From positions 35,915 through 99,914 of the forward strand of contig CAVONT010000004.1 of assembly GCA_963697365.1 (NCBI GenBank): a stretch of DNA of 64,000 nt, written 5' to 3'. Position 1 is the stretch's first letter. Each line of letters begins with the position of its first letter. Positions 9,025 through 18,932 of this stretch are shown here, in pieces. Both the position numbers and the translations under genes were made by a program. Source of the DNA: CAIXZV01 sp963697365. GTDB taxonomy: Bacteria > Chloroflexota > Limnocylindria > Limnocylindrales > CSP1-4. The notes under the pieces are model-generated. The model was not told the DNA's origin, searched no databases, and saw only the letters and a list, made by a program, of their open reading frames with translations.

Positions 9025-11520
9025 TCAGGCCCGGATGCGGGCGTTGGCCGGGTCGTAGGGGGCCCGGAGGGACGCGCGTGGCGGCGAAGCGCTCGCCCGC
9101 GATCTCCAGCTCGTAGCGGCCGGCGGCGACCCAGTCCGGGTTGGCCGGCCCGCCGTCGGTGCGCTTGACGTAGCCCAGGCCGATGGACCGCCCGAGCGTG
9201 TGGCCGAACATGGCCGAGGTGATCCAGCCGACCAGCTCGTCGTCGCGCCAGATGGGCTCGTTGTGGTACATGAGCGGCTCGGGGTCGTCGAGGACGAAGG
9301 CGACCAGGCGCCGGGTGATCCCGGCCTCGCGCTGGCGCAGGAGCGCGTCCCGGCCGATGAAGCCGCCGGGCTTGTCCCAGGCCGCCGTGAACCCGAGGCC
9401 CGCCTCGAGCAGCGAGTCCTCGTCGCTCATGTCGTGGCCCCAGTGGCGGTACGCCTTCTCGATCCGGAGCGAGTTGAGGGCGTGGTACCCGGCGTGGCGG
9501 AGGTCGAAGGCGGCGCCGGCGTCCACGATCGCGTCGTAGACGTGCGTCGCGAACTCCATCGGCACGTAGAGCTCCCAGCCCAGCTCGCCCACGTAGGTGG
9601 TGCGAGCAGCCCGGGCGAACGCGTAGCCGAGGTCGATCTCGCGCGCGGCGCCGAACGCGAAGGCGGCGTTGGAGAGGTCGGCGTCCGTCATCGACTGCAG
9701 GAGGTCGCGCGAGCGCGGGCCCATGATCGCAGATGACGGCCTCGGCGGAGGTGACGTCGGTGAACGTCACGTGCGCCGTCGGGTCCACGTGCTTGCGCAT
9801 CCAGTCGAGGTCGCGCATGCGTCTGGGTCCCGGTCGTGACGACCAGGAACCGGTCCTCGGCCAGGCGGGTGACGGTGACGTCCGCCTCCACCCCGCCGCG
9901 CTCGTTGCAGAACTGGGTGTAGACGATCCGGCCCGGCTCGACGTCGATGTCGGCCGTGCAGACCCGGTTGAGCTCGCGCGCCGCGTCCCGCCCGCGACCT
10001 GGATCTTGCCGAACGAGGTCTGGTCGAAGAGGGCGACGTTCTCGCGGACCGCGCGGTGCTCATCGGCCGAGTACGGGAACCAGTTCTGGCGGCCGTACGA
10101 GTACTCGTAGCACGGGCTCGACGCCGGCCGGGGCGTACCAGTTCGCGCGCTCCCAGCCGTAGACCTCGCCGAAGCAGGCACCCTTCGCGGCCAGCCGGTC
10201 GTGGAGCGGCGAGCGGCGGATGCCGCGCGCGGTCTCGACCTGGCGGAACGGCCAGTGCATCTCGTACAGCAGGCCGAGGGTCTCGGTCGTGCGGTCGTGC
10301 AGGTAGCGCCGGTTGCGCTGGAAGGGCATGAACCGCCGGATGTCCACCTCCCAGAGGTCCATCGGCGGGTGGCCGTCGACCACCCAGTCGGCGACGGCCT
10401 TGCCCGGCCCCGCCGCCGGACGCGAAGCCCACGGAGTTGAAGCCGGCGGCCACGAAGTAGCCGGGCAGCTGGGGCGCCTCGCCCAGGATGTAGCGGTCGT
10501 CCGGGGTGAAGCTCTCCGGGCCGTTGAAGAACAGCTGGATGCCCACCTGGCCGAAGACCGGGATGCGGTTGGCGCGCCTTGAGGATGTAGGGCTCGAGGT
10601 GGTCCCAGTCCGCCGGCAGGGTGGCGAACTCCGGCGTCCTCCGGGATGCCGTGCGTGGCCCACGGCTTGGCGCCGGGCTCGAAGAAGCCGACCATGAGCT
10701 TGCCGGCCTCGTTGCGCACGTAGGCCTGCTCGTCGGGCATGCGCAGGACGGGCAGGTCGGGGGCGAGGCCCGCCACCTCCTCGGTCACGAGGTAGAAGTG
10801 CTCCGCGGCGTGGAGCGGGATGACGACGTCGTCCTGGAGACCGAGCTCGCGCGCCCACATGCCGGTGCAGTTGACGACGTACTCGCAGGCGATCGTGCCG
10901 CGTTCCGTCTCGACGCCGCTGACCCGCCCCTCGCTGCGCAGGACGCGCGTGACCTTGGTGTTCTCGAAGACCTGCGCTCCGCCGATCCGCGCGGCCTTGG
11001 CGATCGCGAGCGTGGTGTCGACCGGGTTCGCCATCCCGTCGCCCGGGATGAACGCCGCGCCCACCATGCCGTCGGTGTTCACGAGCGGCCACAGCTCGCC
11101 GACGCGCTCGGGGGTGATGAACTCGATGTCCACGCCGCGCAGGCGGGCCATCGAGGCGTTGCGGCGGATCTCGTCCCAGCGGCCCTCGGTGTGGGCGACG
11201 AGGATCGAGCCGTGCTGCACGAAGCCGGTGGAGTCGCCGGTGCGTCGCTCCACCTCGCGGAAGAGGTCCTTCGCGTAGCTCGCGAGGACCGTCATGTTGT
11301 ACGTCGCGCGGAGCTGGCCGACGAGTCCGGCGGCGTGCCACGTCGTCCCGGACGTGAGCTTCTTGCGCTCGAGGAGGACGACGTCCTTCCAGCCCCGCTC
11401 GGTGAGGTGGAAGGCGACGCTCGCGCCGACGATGCCGCCGCCGATGACGACGACACGCGCCTGGCTGGGGAAGGGGGTCCCTGTGGCCCCAGGGGCGGTG
11501 GCGGGCTGCCCGTCGTGCAT
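9025..11520 (-). CDS. FAD-dependent oxidoreductase fused to GcvT-type aminomethyltransferase, copy C (frameshifted)
   Basis: The start is clear: AGGAGGAG precedes the ATG at 11520. The protein opens with a short tail, then VVVIGGGIVGASVAFHLTE and SGTTWHAAGLVGQL with the flavin-linking His. The GcvT half shows TYVGELGWELYVP and ends APYDPANARIRA. About 830 codons in total. At least six single-base shifts break it (near 10640, 10570, 10425, 10130, 9990, 9825, 9730 and 9070), each time with clean homology resuming in another frame, so sequence error is more likely than decay. It heads the cluster just downstream of the TetR gene. Same reaction class as copies A and B; substrate unknown. Confidence 0.85.
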
Positions 11521-11575
11521 CGCGGTCGGCTCCTCCTGCGTGCCCGGTGCCCGGTGGGGCGATGCCGGAGCGCGG

Positions 11576-11605
11576 ATCATAACATCGCAATATTACGAAT
11601 TGATA
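11576..11605 (-). promoter_or_regulatory. Putative promoter of the N-methyl amine cluster
   Basis: This is an AT-rich island in otherwise GC-rich DNA. On the minus strand a weak -35 (TATCAA, 11600-11605) and a -10 (TATGAT, 11576-11581) are 18 bases apart. A transcript would begin about 50 bases before the ATG of copy C. The island also holds the imperfect palindrome CGCAATATTACG, a possible regulator contact. Prediction from sequence alone. Confidence 0.4.
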
Positions 11606-11614
11606 GGGGGGAGT

Positions 11615-12262
11615 TCAGGTGGCTTCGACTGGCCTGAGCAGCCCCTTCGCGGTATCGATCAGCAGGGCCCGCATCCGCTCGGCGTCGATGCCGGGAGCAC
11701 CGAGCGCGATGCCCACGGACGCACCGTCGCCGAAGATGATGAACAGGTCGACGATGTCCTCCACGGGCAGCACCGGGTGGAAGGCCCCCGCCGCCACGCC
11801 TGCCTCGATCGCTGCGCGGAACGGCGGGCGCCATGCGTCGTAGAACCGGTCGAGCTTGGCGCGGAGCACGTCGTCGCGGGCCATGGCGCAGAACTCGATC
11901 CAGATCCGGCTGCGCCACAGGGCGGGCTCGGGGAGGGAGGCGGCGAGGAGGGTGACCAGCCGGGACCAGGCGTCGCCCACCTCCGGGTCGGCCGGCACGG
12001 AATCGGTCCAGTGGCGGAGGCGTCGCTCTGCGGACCAGTCGAACAGGTTCTCGATCAGGCGGTCGCGCGTGTCGAAATAGTGCTGCACGGTGCCGACGGA
12101 CACGCCCGCTGCCTCCGCCACGTCGCGGAGGCGGCTGCGCTCCACGCCGTGGCTGACCAGGAGTGACTCGGCGGCGGACAGGATGCGCTCGCGCTGGGCT
12201 GCCCGAAGCGCCTCGTCCCGCGGACGTCCTGCCAACGCACGCTCCCTCCGCACTGGTGCCAC
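11615..12262 (-). CDS. TetR-family transcriptional regulator
   Basis: 215 residues. The N-terminal DNA-binding domain includes RILSAAESLLVSHGVE and the helix-turn-helix RDVAEAAGVSVGTVQHYF. The C-terminal ligand domain (WRSRIWIEFCAMARDD, FIIFGDGASVGIAL) recalls the BetI-like group, though a search would be needed to confirm this. The start is taken as GTG at 12262; GTG at 12253 is possible. It lies upstream of, and in line with, the amine cluster, with the promoter island 11576-11605 just after it, so it is a likely repressor of that cluster and perhaps of itself. Confidence 0.88.
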   Translation of the reverse strand: MAPVRRERALAGRPRDEALRAAQRERILSAAESLLVSHGVERSRLRDVAEAAGVSVGTVQHYFDTRDRLIENLFDWSAERRLRHWTDSVPADPEVGDAWSRLVTLLAASLPEPALWRSRIWIEFCAMARDDVLRAKLDRFYDAWRPPFRAAIEAGVAAGAFHPVLPVEDIVDLFIIFGDGASVGIALGAPGIDAERMRALLIDTAKGLLRPVEAT

Positions 12263-12290
12263 CGGGCCATCGATCGTGGAACGGCATTCA

Positions 12291-12306
12291 CCATACCGGA
12301 GTATGG
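12291..12306. promoter_or_regulatory. Palindrome upstream of tetR, candidate autoregulatory operator
   Basis: CCATAC-CGGA-GTATGG is a perfect 6-base dyad centred about 36 bases before the TetR start codon at 12262. The site lies in the 96-base gap between that gene and the stop of the copper-oxidase gene. Position and symmetry fit autoregulation by a TetR dimer; this is inference. Confidence 0.45.
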
Positions 12307-12358
12307 CGTACGCATGGCAGGCGGTTGCGGGTGTCCGGCCTCCCTGGGCCGCCCCGGT

Positions 12359-13537
12359 TCAGTTGGAGGGGTCGCCGTCGCCGGCGCTGAAGATTCCGAG
12401 CGCCCCGTGACCGACGAGGTTGAACGCGTGGGTCACGAACGGGTACATGCCGTCCTCTGCCGCGGTGAACTCGACGATCGCGCCCTGCGCGGGAGCGAGG
12501 TCCACCGCCTGGGAGCCCCAGCCGTCCTCGTTGCCGCGGCGCAGCTCGATGCCCTCCTTGACCACGTTGTCGAAGATCGTGCCGACGACGTGGTACGAGC
12601 TGTCCACGGACGGCCCCGCATCGAGCACGAACACGCGGACACGTTCTTGCCGTGCTCGATCTGGATCGGGTTGTCGTCGTACTGGTTGGCGACGCCGTTG
12701 AAGACCACGAAGTCCGGCGCGGCGGCCGTCTGGTTGGCCTTGGCGTAGTCGGCCGGCGCGCCCTGGGCACCGAGGTACCACTCGCTCTGGACGAAGGCGA
12801 ACTCCTGGTCGACCGGCGGCAGGCCACCCTTCGGCTCGACAATGACCATGCCGAACATGCCGTTGGCGATGTGGTGCAGCGCGGGCGCGGTGCCGCAGTG
12901 GTACATCCAGACGCCTGCGTAGTCGGCGGTGAAGGTGTAGGTGAACGTCTCGCCCGGCTTGATCTCGACCATCTGGTGGTTCATCGCGGTCTGGCTGGCG
13001 TGGAAGTCGATGGAGTGGCTCATCTGGCCGTCGTTGCGCAGGTTCACGTTGACTGTGTCACCCAGCTGCACGCGGATCGTCGGGCCGGGCACGGTGCCGC
13101 CGAATGTCCACGCGTGGACGACGAAGCCCGTCGGCGACCGTGATGTCCTTCTCGATGATCGGGAAGTCGATGTCGTGGACGGTGCCGGCGAGGAGCTCGG
13201 GTGCCTTCGGGTCGTACAGCGTGTACGCAGGGGCGTTGGGGTCGGCGACGGGGGCGGTCGAGACGGCGGCGGGAGCGGCGGGGGCGTCGCTGACGACCGG
13301 CTCCTCCATGCCGGGCATCGCGCTGGCCTCGGCACCGGCACCGGCACCGGCACCGGCAGCGGTGGTCGTGCCCTCGCCGGCAGCGTTGCCGGGCTGGTCG
13401 ACGGGCGCCGCTTCGGCAGGAGCCTTTGGCGTCGACGGTGGCCCGAAGCTCCAGGCGGGAGGGGCGGCCGTGGCGCAAGCGGAGGTCACGAGCGCGAGCA
13501 GCATGATGGCTGCCAGGGGGCGGCGGCTGTGATCCAT
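12359..13537 (-). CDS. Copper nitrite reductase-like (NirK) lipoprotein
   Basis: The start ATG at 13537 follows AAAGGA. Residues 1-21 are a lipoprotein signal ending in the lipobox VTSAC, so the protein should be membrane-anchored outside the cell. A low-complexity Ala/Pro/Gly linker follows, then two cupredoxin domains. All copper ligands expected for NirK can be matched: HSIDFH (type 1 and type 2 His), MYHCGTAPALHH with the later Met (His, Cys, His, Met) and SSYHVVG in domain two (type 2 His). The frame breaks near 13130 and 12640 with homology resuming. Likely reaction: nitrite to nitric oxide; another multicopper oxidase function is possible. The partner gene is divergent at 13658. Confidence 0.8.
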
Positions 13538-13625
13538 GGTGTGATCCTTTCACTGGGTCCCGTCGGCAGGTCCGGCGGGCCGCGCCGTCCGGAGCCTCCA
13601 CGATGGGCGGGATCCCAGGGCACGA

Positions 13626-13656
13626 CTAAACCTGTACTAACTTAGTATATATTTAG
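13626..13656. promoter_or_regulatory. 31-bp dyad between divergent nirK-like and membrane-protein genes
   Basis: The core TACTAA-C-TTAGTA (13635-13647) is a perfect inverted repeat. Outer arms CTAAA (13626-13630) and TTTAG (13652-13656) are symmetric about the same centre, so 12 of 15 base pairs match. The AT-rich element TATATATTT within it could also serve as a -10 for the plus-strand gene. A dyad spanning a divergent promoter strongly suggests one regulator for both genes; the three-cysteine Rrf2 protein at 16178-16591 is a candidate. Confidence 0.6.
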
Positions 13657-13657
13657 G

Positions 13658-15121
13658 ATGATGGCAAGAGGTCTGATGACCGAGAGCCGGGAAGCCGAAC
13701 AGCCAGGCGCACCAGTCCCGGGCCCTGCCCCGGAGCCTCGCCCTGTCCCACGGCGTGAGCCGCCAGCCCGCCAACCGCTGGCCGTGCCGCTGCGCACGGT
13801 GCCGCCGGTCGCGGGGCCGATGGGCCCCCATCGGCCGGGCCCGCGGCGCGCCGATGACCGGAAGGTCGCCGCCGCCTCGATCGTCCTCGCGGCCATGTTC
13901 CTGGTGCTGGCGGTCATCGCGCTGGTGGCAGGCGCGCTCGGGGCGGCCGTGGTGTCGCCGTGGCTGCCGCTGCACCTCGCGCTCGCGGGCGGTGCGTCCA
14001 CGGCGATCGCGGGCGTGATGCCGTTCTTCGTGAGTGCCCTTGCCGCCAGCTATCCGGCGGACCGCAGGCTTCGGGAGGCCGCGGTGGCGCTCGTTGCTTC
14101 CGGGGCGGCCCTTGTCGCCCTGCACGGTGTGACTGCCGCGGCCGGCCTCCCGCTCGTGGAGGGGGTCGGGAGCGTCGGCGAGCTGGCGCCTCCGGCTGGC
14201 GGGACGCTGTACCTGCTGGGGATCGGCGCGACCGCGCTGGCTGTGCGAGACGGTGGGCGCGCCGGCCTGATGGCGCGGCGGCCCGTGGTCACGTTCGGGT
14301 ACACCATGGCGCTGGTCAACGTCGCGGTCGGCGCGCTGCTCGCCACGCTCATGGTGGCGGGCTGGGAGCCGGTCCTGGAGCGCTGGGCGGTGCTGAAGCC
14401 TGCACACGCCTGGACGAACCTGATCGGGTTCGTGTCGCTGGTGATCGTGTCCACGCTGCTGCACTTCCTGCCCACGGTCCTGGGCACGCGGATCCTGCCC
14501 CGTCGTTCCTCGATCGTCGCGGTGTATGCGGTCGGCCTTGCGGCGCCGGTGGTGGTGGCGGGGCTGCTGCTCGGGATCGGCCCGGTCGCGGCGCTGGGCG
14601 GCCTGCTGGGCCTGGTCGGGGCGGTCGCCATGGGCATCGAGGCCACGGCCGTGGTCCGGGACCGGGGCACCTGGACGAGCGACGAGGGCTGGCACCGGTT
14701 CGCATCGGCAGGGCTGGTGAACGGCGTCGGCTGGTTCGTGGTCGGGACGGCGGTCGCTGCGTGGCTGCTCATCGCCGACGGTGCGACGGCCGGCGCCTGG
14801 TCCACGGCCCTCGTCGGGGCACCGCTGGTCCTGGGCTGGGTGGCCCAGGTGCTCATGGCGTCGTGGACGCACCTGCTGCCGTCGATCGGCCCGGGCGGCC
14901 CGGCCGACCACGCCATCCAGCGGCGGATCCTCGGCCGGGCATCACGAACCAGGCTCCTGGCGCTGAACGCCGGCGTCCTGCTGGTGGCCGTCGGCTGGCC
15001 GTCCGGGGTGCCGCAGGCGGTCGCCGCGGGCATCGCCCTGTTCGCGACCGCCCTGTTCGCGACGGTCGGCCTGACGGTCCGCGCGCTGCGGGTGCCGGAG
15101 CCCGGGAACCCGCGCCACTGA
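13658..15121 (+). CDS. Polytopic membrane protein, possible partner module of the NirK-like protein
   Basis: About 480 residues: a Pro/Arg-rich cytoplasmic N-terminus of about 65 residues, then 11-12 hydrophobic segments. Conserved-looking histidines lie in or near membrane segments (LPLHLALAGG, PAHAWTNLIGF, LLHFLPTVLGT, SWTHLLPSIG), as in haem or metal membrane proteins. From memory this resembles the membrane region fused in front of NirK in some actinobacteria; here it would be a separate gene. The ATGs at 13658, 13661 and 13676 are all possible; the last has AGAGG before it. It is divergent from the NirK-like gene and shares the 31-bp dyad with it. Function not established. Confidence 0.7.
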   Translation: MMARGLMTESREAEQPGAPVPGPAPEPRPVPRREPPARQPLAVPLRTVPPVAGPMGPHRPGPRRADDRKVAAASIVLAAMFLVLAVIALVAGALGAAVVSPWLPLHLALAGGASTAIAGVMPFFVSALAASYPADRRLREAAVALVASGAALVALHGVTAAAGLPLVEGVGSVGELAPPAGGTLYLLGIGATALAVRDGGRAGLMARRPVVTFGYTMALVNVAVGALLATLMVAGWEPVLERWAVLKPAHAWTNLIGFVSLVIVSTLLHFLPTVLGTRILPRRSSIVAVYAVGLAAPVVVAGLLLGIGPVAALGGLLGLVGAVAMGIEATAVVRDRGTWTSDEGWHRFASAGLVNGVGWFVVGTAVAAWLLIADGATAGAWSTALVGAPLVLGWVAQVLMASWTHLLPSIGPGGPADHAIQRRILGRASRTRLLALNAGVLLVAVGWPSGVPQAVAAGIALFATALFATVGLTVRALRVPEPGNPRH

Positions 15122-15172
15122 GCGCCCGTGGACGCCAGTCCGTGCGCCGTCAGGCGACGACGGACCGCTCGG

Positions 15173-15742
15173 TCATCGGCCTCGCTCCTTGCGGCGCGAT
15201 CGCTGGCGCTGCCACCAGGCCTCGGTTGTAGGGTCGATCACGACCGGCGGCGACACGTAGCGGGTGGCCAGGCGACTCACGACGAACGCGGCCGTGATGC
15301 CGATCGCAACCGACCCGGCGAGGGCGAGGACCTGCACGCTGACGACACCCAGGTCCAGTGATCGCCATCCGGATAGCGAGTCCCGGCAGGCGTCGGTGGT
15401 GCACGTCAGTGACAGCAGCCCGGCTGCGAGGAGTGACAGCGCCATGCCGGCCAACCCCACGATCACGAGGAACAGGCCGAGCCGGAAGATGCCCCGCCCG
15501 AGCGTACCGGCTCGACCGGATCGGCGCCCGAGCGGGACGGCAGCGACGGCTGCGGCAGCGACGACCGCAAGCATGAACGGGTAGGCCGCGAAGGTCATGC
15601 CGAGGAGCGGCGGCAGGCCGAAGACTCCGGCCAGGCTGCCGAGCACCCACGTGGTGGTCGATCCACTCATCCACTCGGCGGACCGTGCGGCGTCGGGCCA
15701 GCGCTCCTTGTACGACCGGCCCGGCGGGGCGGTCTCGGGCAT
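15173..15742 (-). CDS. Hypothetical membrane protein
   Basis: I do not recognise a family. From the ATG at 15742 the protein has about 190 residues: a short polar N-terminus (PPGRSYKERW), four hydrophobic segments (LGSLAGVFGLPPLLGMTF, a run of Ala/Val, LFLVIVGLAGMALSLLAAG, VLALAGSVAIGITAAFVV) and a basic C-terminal tail (WWQRQRSRRKERGR). One loop holds two cysteines (SLTCTTDACRDS). It converges with the membrane-protein gene ending at 15121. An inverted repeat CTCCCA-CTT-TGGGAG lies at 15784-15798, in the promoter position. Confidence 0.6.
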   Translation of the reverse strand: MPETAPPGRSYKERWPDAARSAEWMSGSTTTWVLGSLAGVFGLPPLLGMTFAAYPFMLAVVAAAAVAAVPLGRRSGRAGTLGRGIFRLGLFLVIVGLAGMALSLLAAGLLSLTCTTDACRDSLSGWRSLDLGVVSVQVLALAGSVAIGITAAFVVSRLATRYVSPPVVIDPTTEAWWQRQRSRRKERGR

Positions 15743-15910
15743 CGGACGTGGGCTCCTTGAGGTGCCTGGACGAGGTGGCCATTCTCCCACTTTGGGAGCG
15801 CGCCTGTGAAGTCAAGCCAGGCCGGTGGCAGGCTCCCAACGTCTGTGCTGGCCTGCCTGCGGGTCCCGGCGCCCGGATGCGCGCCCAGCGTGCGTACGGG
15901 CGGGTGGGGT

Positions 15911-16026
15911 GCGATTCCTGCGCGCCTGGCGCGCGGGAATCGCGGTCTCGGGTCCGGGAGGTGCGGATCTGCGCGCTGGACGCGCAGGAAGGACAGGCCA
16001 CGCTCCCCTAGGCGCGCCTGGCGCGC
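15911..16026. repeat. Cluster of GC-rich palindromes in a gene-free stretch
   Basis: The 435 bases between 15743 and 16177 hold no supportable gene. Inside is a 33-base palindrome at 15911-15943 (GCGATTCC arm, core GCGCGCC-T-GGCGCGC, one mismatched pair). The same 15-base core recurs at 16012-16026, and a related hairpin with TGCGCG/CGCGCA arms lies between them at about 15970-15986. No run of T follows, so these do not look like ordinary terminators. Nature unknown: a REP-like element or a processing site are possibilities. Confidence 0.55.
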
Positions 16027-16177
16027 ATTTCCTTCGGGGGAGAGGTACGGGGTCGGGTCGATCCGGGAGGTGGGGGCGAGGTACGGGGCCAGGGGCGGGG
16101 GCATGCGGCCGATCTCTGCCCGCCGGCCGATTTCTGCCCGCCACCGGCGGCTGCCCGCTGCTCCGCCGTGCCGGCCG

Positions 16178-16591
16178 CTACGCCGTGTGGTCCGCCATGT
16201 CGCGAAGGTTGGCCGCGGCGAAGTGGCGGAGCAGGGCGTCCTGGCCCTCGAAGAAGGTGTGGTGCACGTCGCAGAAGCCGTCGAGCCCGCATGGCGCACC
16301 GCGCAGCACACAGGACTGGCGCCGCGAGTCCCCCTCCACCGCCTCGATCACCTCGAGCAGCGAGATCGTCGCGGCATCCCGCGCGAGCCGGTACCCGCCC
16401 AGCCTGCCCGGCAGCGCCTCCACCAGGCCCGCGCGCTGGAGGTCGGTGAGGACCTGCGGCAGGAAGCGCACGGGGATGTCCATCGCGTCCGAGATGCGCC
16501 GCGCCGACAGCAGGCCGTTGCCGCTGCCCCGCGTGAGGGCCAGCATGGCCCGTACCGCGTAGTCGCCCCGTTTGGTGAGCTCGAGTCGCAT
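16178..16591 (-). CDS. Rrf2-family regulator with a three-cysteine cluster motif
   Basis: 137 residues from the ATG at 16591. The N-terminal winged helix is typical of Rrf2 (MRLELTKRGDYAVRAMLAL; RISDAMDIPVRFLPQVL; GRLGGYRLARD). It is followed by CVLRGAPCGLDGFC, that is Cys-x6-Cys-x5-Cys, in the place where IscR and NsrR bind an iron-sulphur cluster (their spacings are slightly different). Such proteins sense nitric oxide, iron-sulphur status or redox. The NirK-like gene nearby makes nitric-oxide sensing attractive, but that is inference. It is divergent from the DUF1385 gene, sharing a 101-base intergenic region. Confidence 0.85.
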   Translation of the reverse strand: MRLELTKRGDYAVRAMLALTRGSGNGLLSARRISDAMDIPVRFLPQVLTDLQRAGLVEALPGRLGGYRLARDAATISLLEVIEAVEGDSRRQSCVLRGAPCGLDGFCDVHHTFFEGQDALLRHFAAANLRDMADHTA

Positions 16592-16692
16592 CGCCCGGAG
16601 TATGCGTCCCAACGGGCAGCCGTGCAGCCGGCGCCCGAGACGCTCACCCTGCCAGGGCGGGCCGGACGACGCTCACCCGGTAGACTTCGCGG

Positions 16693-17824
16693 ATGCCCCG
16701 CTTCAACTACGGCGGTCAGGCGCTCATCGAGGGCGTCATGATGCGCGGTCGCGACGCCATCGCGGTTGCCCTTCGCCATCCTGACGGCCACATCGTCTTC
16801 GAGCACGAGCGCCTCGACACCGGCGCCGTGCACCGCCACAAGGCGGCGGCGTGGCCGTTCGTCCGCGGCCTCGTGATCCTCTACGAGCAGCTCGTCATCG
16901 GCACCCGCTGGCTGATCCGCAGCGCGGGTGTCCAGGCCGAGGACGAGGGCGTGGAGATCGGCAAGGGCTCGGTCGCCCTCATGCTCGGGATCACCGCGAT
17001 CCTCGGCATCGGCCTGTTCTTCCTCCTGCCCCTGATCGTGGCCACCCTCACGGCCGGCTCCGTCGAGAACGACGTCGTCCAGCACTTCATCGAGGGCCTG
17101 ACCCGCATCGTCATCTTCATCGGCTATCTGTGGGTCATCGGGCGCACGCCGGACATCCAGCGCGTGTTCATGTACCACGGCGCCGAGCACATGACGATCC
17201 ACACGCTCGAGGCCGGCCAGCCGCTCCGCCCGGAGTTCGTCCGCACCCATCCCACCGCGCACCAGCGCTGCGGCACCGAGTTCCTCGTGGTCGTGATCCT
17301 GCTCTCGATCCTCGCCTTCAGCCTCGTCGGCCGGCAGCCCCCGCTCATCATGATCGCCAGCCGCATCCTGCTGATCCCGGTCATCGCCAGCATCGGCTAC
17401 GAGCTCCTGCGCCTGGGTGCCCGCCACCGGTCCAACCCGATCGTCAAGGTGGTCATGTGGCCGGGGATCCTGGTCCAGAAGATCACCACCAAGCAGCCCA
17501 CCGACGACATGATCGAGGTCGCGATCGTGTCGCTGGAGGAGGCGATGAAGGCCGATGGGGTAGCGCTGCCGGAGGGCGGCATGGACTACACGCGCAGCCC
17601 GATGCCCAAGCCGGGCGAGATCGCGGCCTTGCGCCAGGCCGAGGAGCTGGCGCAGAAGACCGAGGAGTCGGACGGCCCAGCCGGGGGGACGGACGGCCCA
17701 GCCGACGACCTGGCCGCCGCCCAGGCACCCGACCCGGACGCGCCGGCAGCCGGTCCGGACGCGCCGACACCCGAACCGGGCGCCCAGGCACCCGAACCGG
17801 GCGCCAAAGCCCCTCAACCCGCCG

Positions 17825-17832
<8 letters not shown>
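16693..17832 (+). CDS. DUF1385 (YqhQ-like) membrane protein
   Basis: The N-terminal MPRFNYGGQALIEGVMMRG and YHGAEHMTIHTLE are hallmarks of DUF1385. Two pairs of hydrophobic segments (near residues 95-120 and 195-235) make it a membrane protein. The C-terminal 80 residues are a Pro/Ala/Asp-rich tail with repeated PEPGA units, likely disordered. It overlaps the start of prfA by eight bases, an arrangement common in Chloroflexota and Firmicutes. A TAGACT element seven bases before the ATG suggests a short or absent leader. Molecular role unknown. Confidence 0.9.
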
Positions 17833-18930
<1,098 letters not shown>

Positions 18931-18932
18931 CG

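Noticed and set aside
13637..14911. A long minus-strand frame opposite the membrane-protein gene
   Set aside because: Composition is Arg/His/Asp-rich repeats without motifs, while the plus strand codes hydrophobic helices; antisense shadow.
16011..16026. Terminator for the Rrf2 gene
   Set aside because: It lies about 150 bases past the stop without a T-run, and the same core recurs nearby, so it is treated as a repeat.
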